Translations under genes and position numbers: made by a program
The notes under the pieces: model-generated
Seen by the model: the letters and a program-made list of their open reading frames with translations, nothing else
Databases searched by the model: none
Told to the model about the DNA's origin: nothing
Shown here: one piece after another, positions 62,742-64,000 of the stretch
How positions within the stretch are numbered: position 1 is the first letter of the stretch
Layout: every line of letters starts with the position of its first letter
Assembly (NCBI RefSeq): GCF_000981035.1
Contig: NZ_LAYJ01000112.1
Location: forward strand, 115,985-179,984
Source: Christensenella hongkongensis
GTDB lineage: Bacteria > Bacillota > Clostridia > Christensenellales > Christensenellaceae
DNA: 64,000 bases
Reading direction: 5' to 3'

Positions 62742-62923
62742 CACAGCCGATGATCCATAATGGTTTTGTGACGTCATGCGAATACAGGCAAATTGAGTGT
62801 TCCTTTTTTTTGAGCGCCTGCAGGTTTGTGAGCTTTACAGCGATTCAACCCAATACAAGATTTAAAAGCATCCGATAAATCGCTTGCATATGCAATTTAT
62901 ACCAAAAGCCTGTAACTGGCCTT
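62742..62923. other. intergenic sequence upstream of the transketolase operon
   Basis: Part of the 683-base gap 62677-63359. It holds a perfect TTGCATATGCAA palindrome at 62884-62895; I see no gene. Confidence 0.5.
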
Positions 62924-62952
62924 TTGACAAATTACTATGGTTTCACTATACA
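62924..62952 (+). promoter_or_regulatory. sigma-A promoter reading toward the E1 alpha gene
   Basis: TTGACA, 17 bases, TATACA. It would give a leader of about 400 bases, unless a closer promoter is used. Confidence 0.65.
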
Positions 62953-62959
62953 AACAAAT

Positions 62960-63345
62960 AAAAATGATTGCTTTTCCTTTTTTGCTCATATTTTTTGAAA
63001 AACGGGACTAATTTGTGCAAAAGTAACGCGGTGAAAAAAGCGCTATTTTGGCATTTCTGACGCAGGGCAGGAGGAGTAAACAACAAAACCGCCGCGTTTT
63101 TTTGACAAGATAAACATGGAGGAGTGGCGGGTGGGTAGCATAGAATGAATGAAAAGAACAAATGCACAAAACGATCTCATCAAGCACGACAAAATTTTAT
63201 CCTGACAAAATAAAAACTCAAAACAAATTTGGCGATTCCCGGTCACAGCACAGGCGCACGGCGTTTGTTTTGTTGGCGACACTATTTTATGGAAAACAAA
63301 CGATTTAGGCTTGATAGCACAGAAAAAACAAAACATTAGGATACT
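62960..63345 (+). other. long leader of the E1 alpha gene
   Basis: A-rich, with an AAAAGAACAAAT motif at 63152-63163 like those of the catabolic operons, and a second TTGACA near 63103. I see no recognised riboswitch. An ORF on the minus strand here (62946-63167) looks spurious. Confidence 0.5.
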
Positions 63346-63359
63346 TATGGAGGTTTGAA

Positions 63360-64000
63360 ATGAAAAAGAACAAAGAGATGTTACTTAAGATTTACCGCAA
63401 TGCGGTTGCGATCCGCGCCTTTGAAATGGCGGCGCATGAGCAGTATGCAAACGGGCTGCTGCACGGCTCGGTTCATCTGTACGCCGGAGAAGAAGGCGTT
63501 GCGGCAGGCGTTTGCGGCGTGCTCAATCACAACGACTACATTACAAGCACACACAGGGGCCACGGCCATTTGATCGCAAAGGGCGGAGACCTGAAGCTGA
63601 TGATGGCAGAGCTTTCCGGCAAGGCCACGGGCTATTGCAAAGGCAAAGGCGGCTCGATGCACATCTGCGATATGGAGCTCGGTATCCTGGGCTCGAATGG
63701 TATTGTGGGCGCTGGCCTGCCGATTGCGGTAGGCGCGGGCTATGCCTGCAAAACGTTTGGCAAAGGACAGGTTTGCGCGTGCTTTTTCGGCGACGGCGCA
63801 TCCAACAGGGGAACCTTCCACGAAAGCCTGAATCTTGCGGCGGCATGGAAGCTGCCGGTGATCTATGCGCTGGAAAACAACTTTTACGGAATTTCCGGAA
63901 GCCAAAGGGAGCTTACCACGCTTGCAGACCTTTCCGAGCGCGCAAAGGCATACGCAATGCCGGGCGTAACGGTGGAAGGAAACGATATTATGGCTGTGAT
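63360..64000 (+). CDS. TPP-dependent dehydrogenase E1 alpha subunit (acetoin/pyruvate type), 3' end missing
   Basis: The frame is open from ATG 63360 to the window end, 213 codons. MKKNKEMLLKIYRNAVAIRAFE is the usual start of E1 alpha subunits. HRGHGHLIAKGGDLKLMMAEL and GYCKGKGGSMHICD are the lipoyl-contact loops, and GDGASNRGTFHESLN (near residue 144) is the TPP/Mg motif, completed by NNFYGIS. The KGKGGSMHI wording is closest to acetoin dehydrogenase (AcoA) and PdhA of Gram-positive bacteria. These E1 enzymes decarboxylate a 2-oxo acid or cleave acetoin and pass the acyl group to an E2. GGAGG sits upstream. E1 beta and E2 are probably just outside. Confidence 0.92.
   Translation, partial: MKKNKEMLLKIYRNAVAIRAFEMAAHEQYANGLLHGSVHLYAGEEGVAAGVCGVLNHNDYITSTHRGHGHLIAKGGDLKLMMAELSGKATGYCKGKGGSMHICDMELGILGSNGIVGAGLPIAVGAGYACKTFGKGQVCACFFGDGASNRGTFHESLNLAAAWKLPVIYALENNFYGISGSQRELTTLADLSERAKAYAMPGVTVEGNDIMAV

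Noticed and set aside
62946-63167. 73-codon minus-strand ORF in the long gap
   Set aside because: No ribosome site, no family resemblance, and its codons come from A-rich intergenic sequence.
63381-63905. 174-codon minus-strand ORF at the right end
   Set aside because: It is the shadow of the real E1 alpha gene, which is open on the plus strand to the window edge.

Overview
The window looks like chromosome from a low-to-mid GC Gram-positive anaerobe of the Clostridia. The evidence is a long-form hpf, two LytR-CpsA-Psr wall ligases, AgrC/AgrA-like regulators, MreB, RecD2, several TTG starts with strong Shine-Dalgarno sites, and an oxygen-sensitive glycyl radical enzyme with its activase. The mix would suit a Christensenellaceae-like genome, but that placement is inference. 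Both ends cut genes: a PRPP synthetase homologue at the left and a TPP-dependent dehydrogenase E1 alpha subunit at the right.

Bases 1-30231 are mostly core genes. In order they are a divergent prs, a proline/threonine-rich membrane-anchored surface protein, a beta-CASP metallo-hydrolase, YfcE, a phosphohexomutase, MreB, two tandem LCP proteins, a TtcA-like thiolase and a small-multidrug-export-type membrane protein. Then comes a cobalamin-riboswitch operon (two near-identical FecB/BtuF lipoproteins, permease, ATPase), followed by metK-recD2-comF, hpf, a structured RNA that I assign to the raiA class, secA, two related small proteins, a MerR regulator, prfB, a zinc-ribbon/ABC-permease fusion, a GGDEF remnant, a flavodoxin-like reductase and a YdeI-like protein.

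Bases about 30370-34130 form an AT-rich accessory island ending in a truncated dinB. It holds a Shedu-like PDDEXK protein and two paralogous class III nucleotidyl-cyclase-like proteins. Each of the three is followed at its 3' end by a copy of the same roughly 75-bp repeat, giving a cassette-like layout. A broken small gene and a (TA)n tract beside the Shedu-like gene complete it. This is the best candidate for an undescribed system.

Bases 34844-43152 hold tRNA-Met(CAU), an orphan AgrC/AgrA-type two-component system, a carboxylesterase, a LysR regulator, metE, and an integrase-fold protein lacking most catalytic residues.

Bases 43412-58140 form a catabolic locus. A DeoR regulator precedes a dehydratase-type glycyl radical enzyme and its activase. 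An RbsABC-like importer with two permeases follows, then an SDR dehydrogenase, a Gfo/Idh oxidoreductase, a NagB-family isomerase/deaminase, a BadF-type sugar kinase and GlmM. AAAGAACA-type motifs recur ahead of the DeoR gene, the radical enzyme, the transporter and the E1 alpha gene, which suggests one regulon. The substrate cannot be named from sequence. Beyond it lie a CopB-type copper ATPase and a minus-strand split transketolase/RpiB-like operon, which could take the resulting sugar phosphates into the pentose phosphate pathway.
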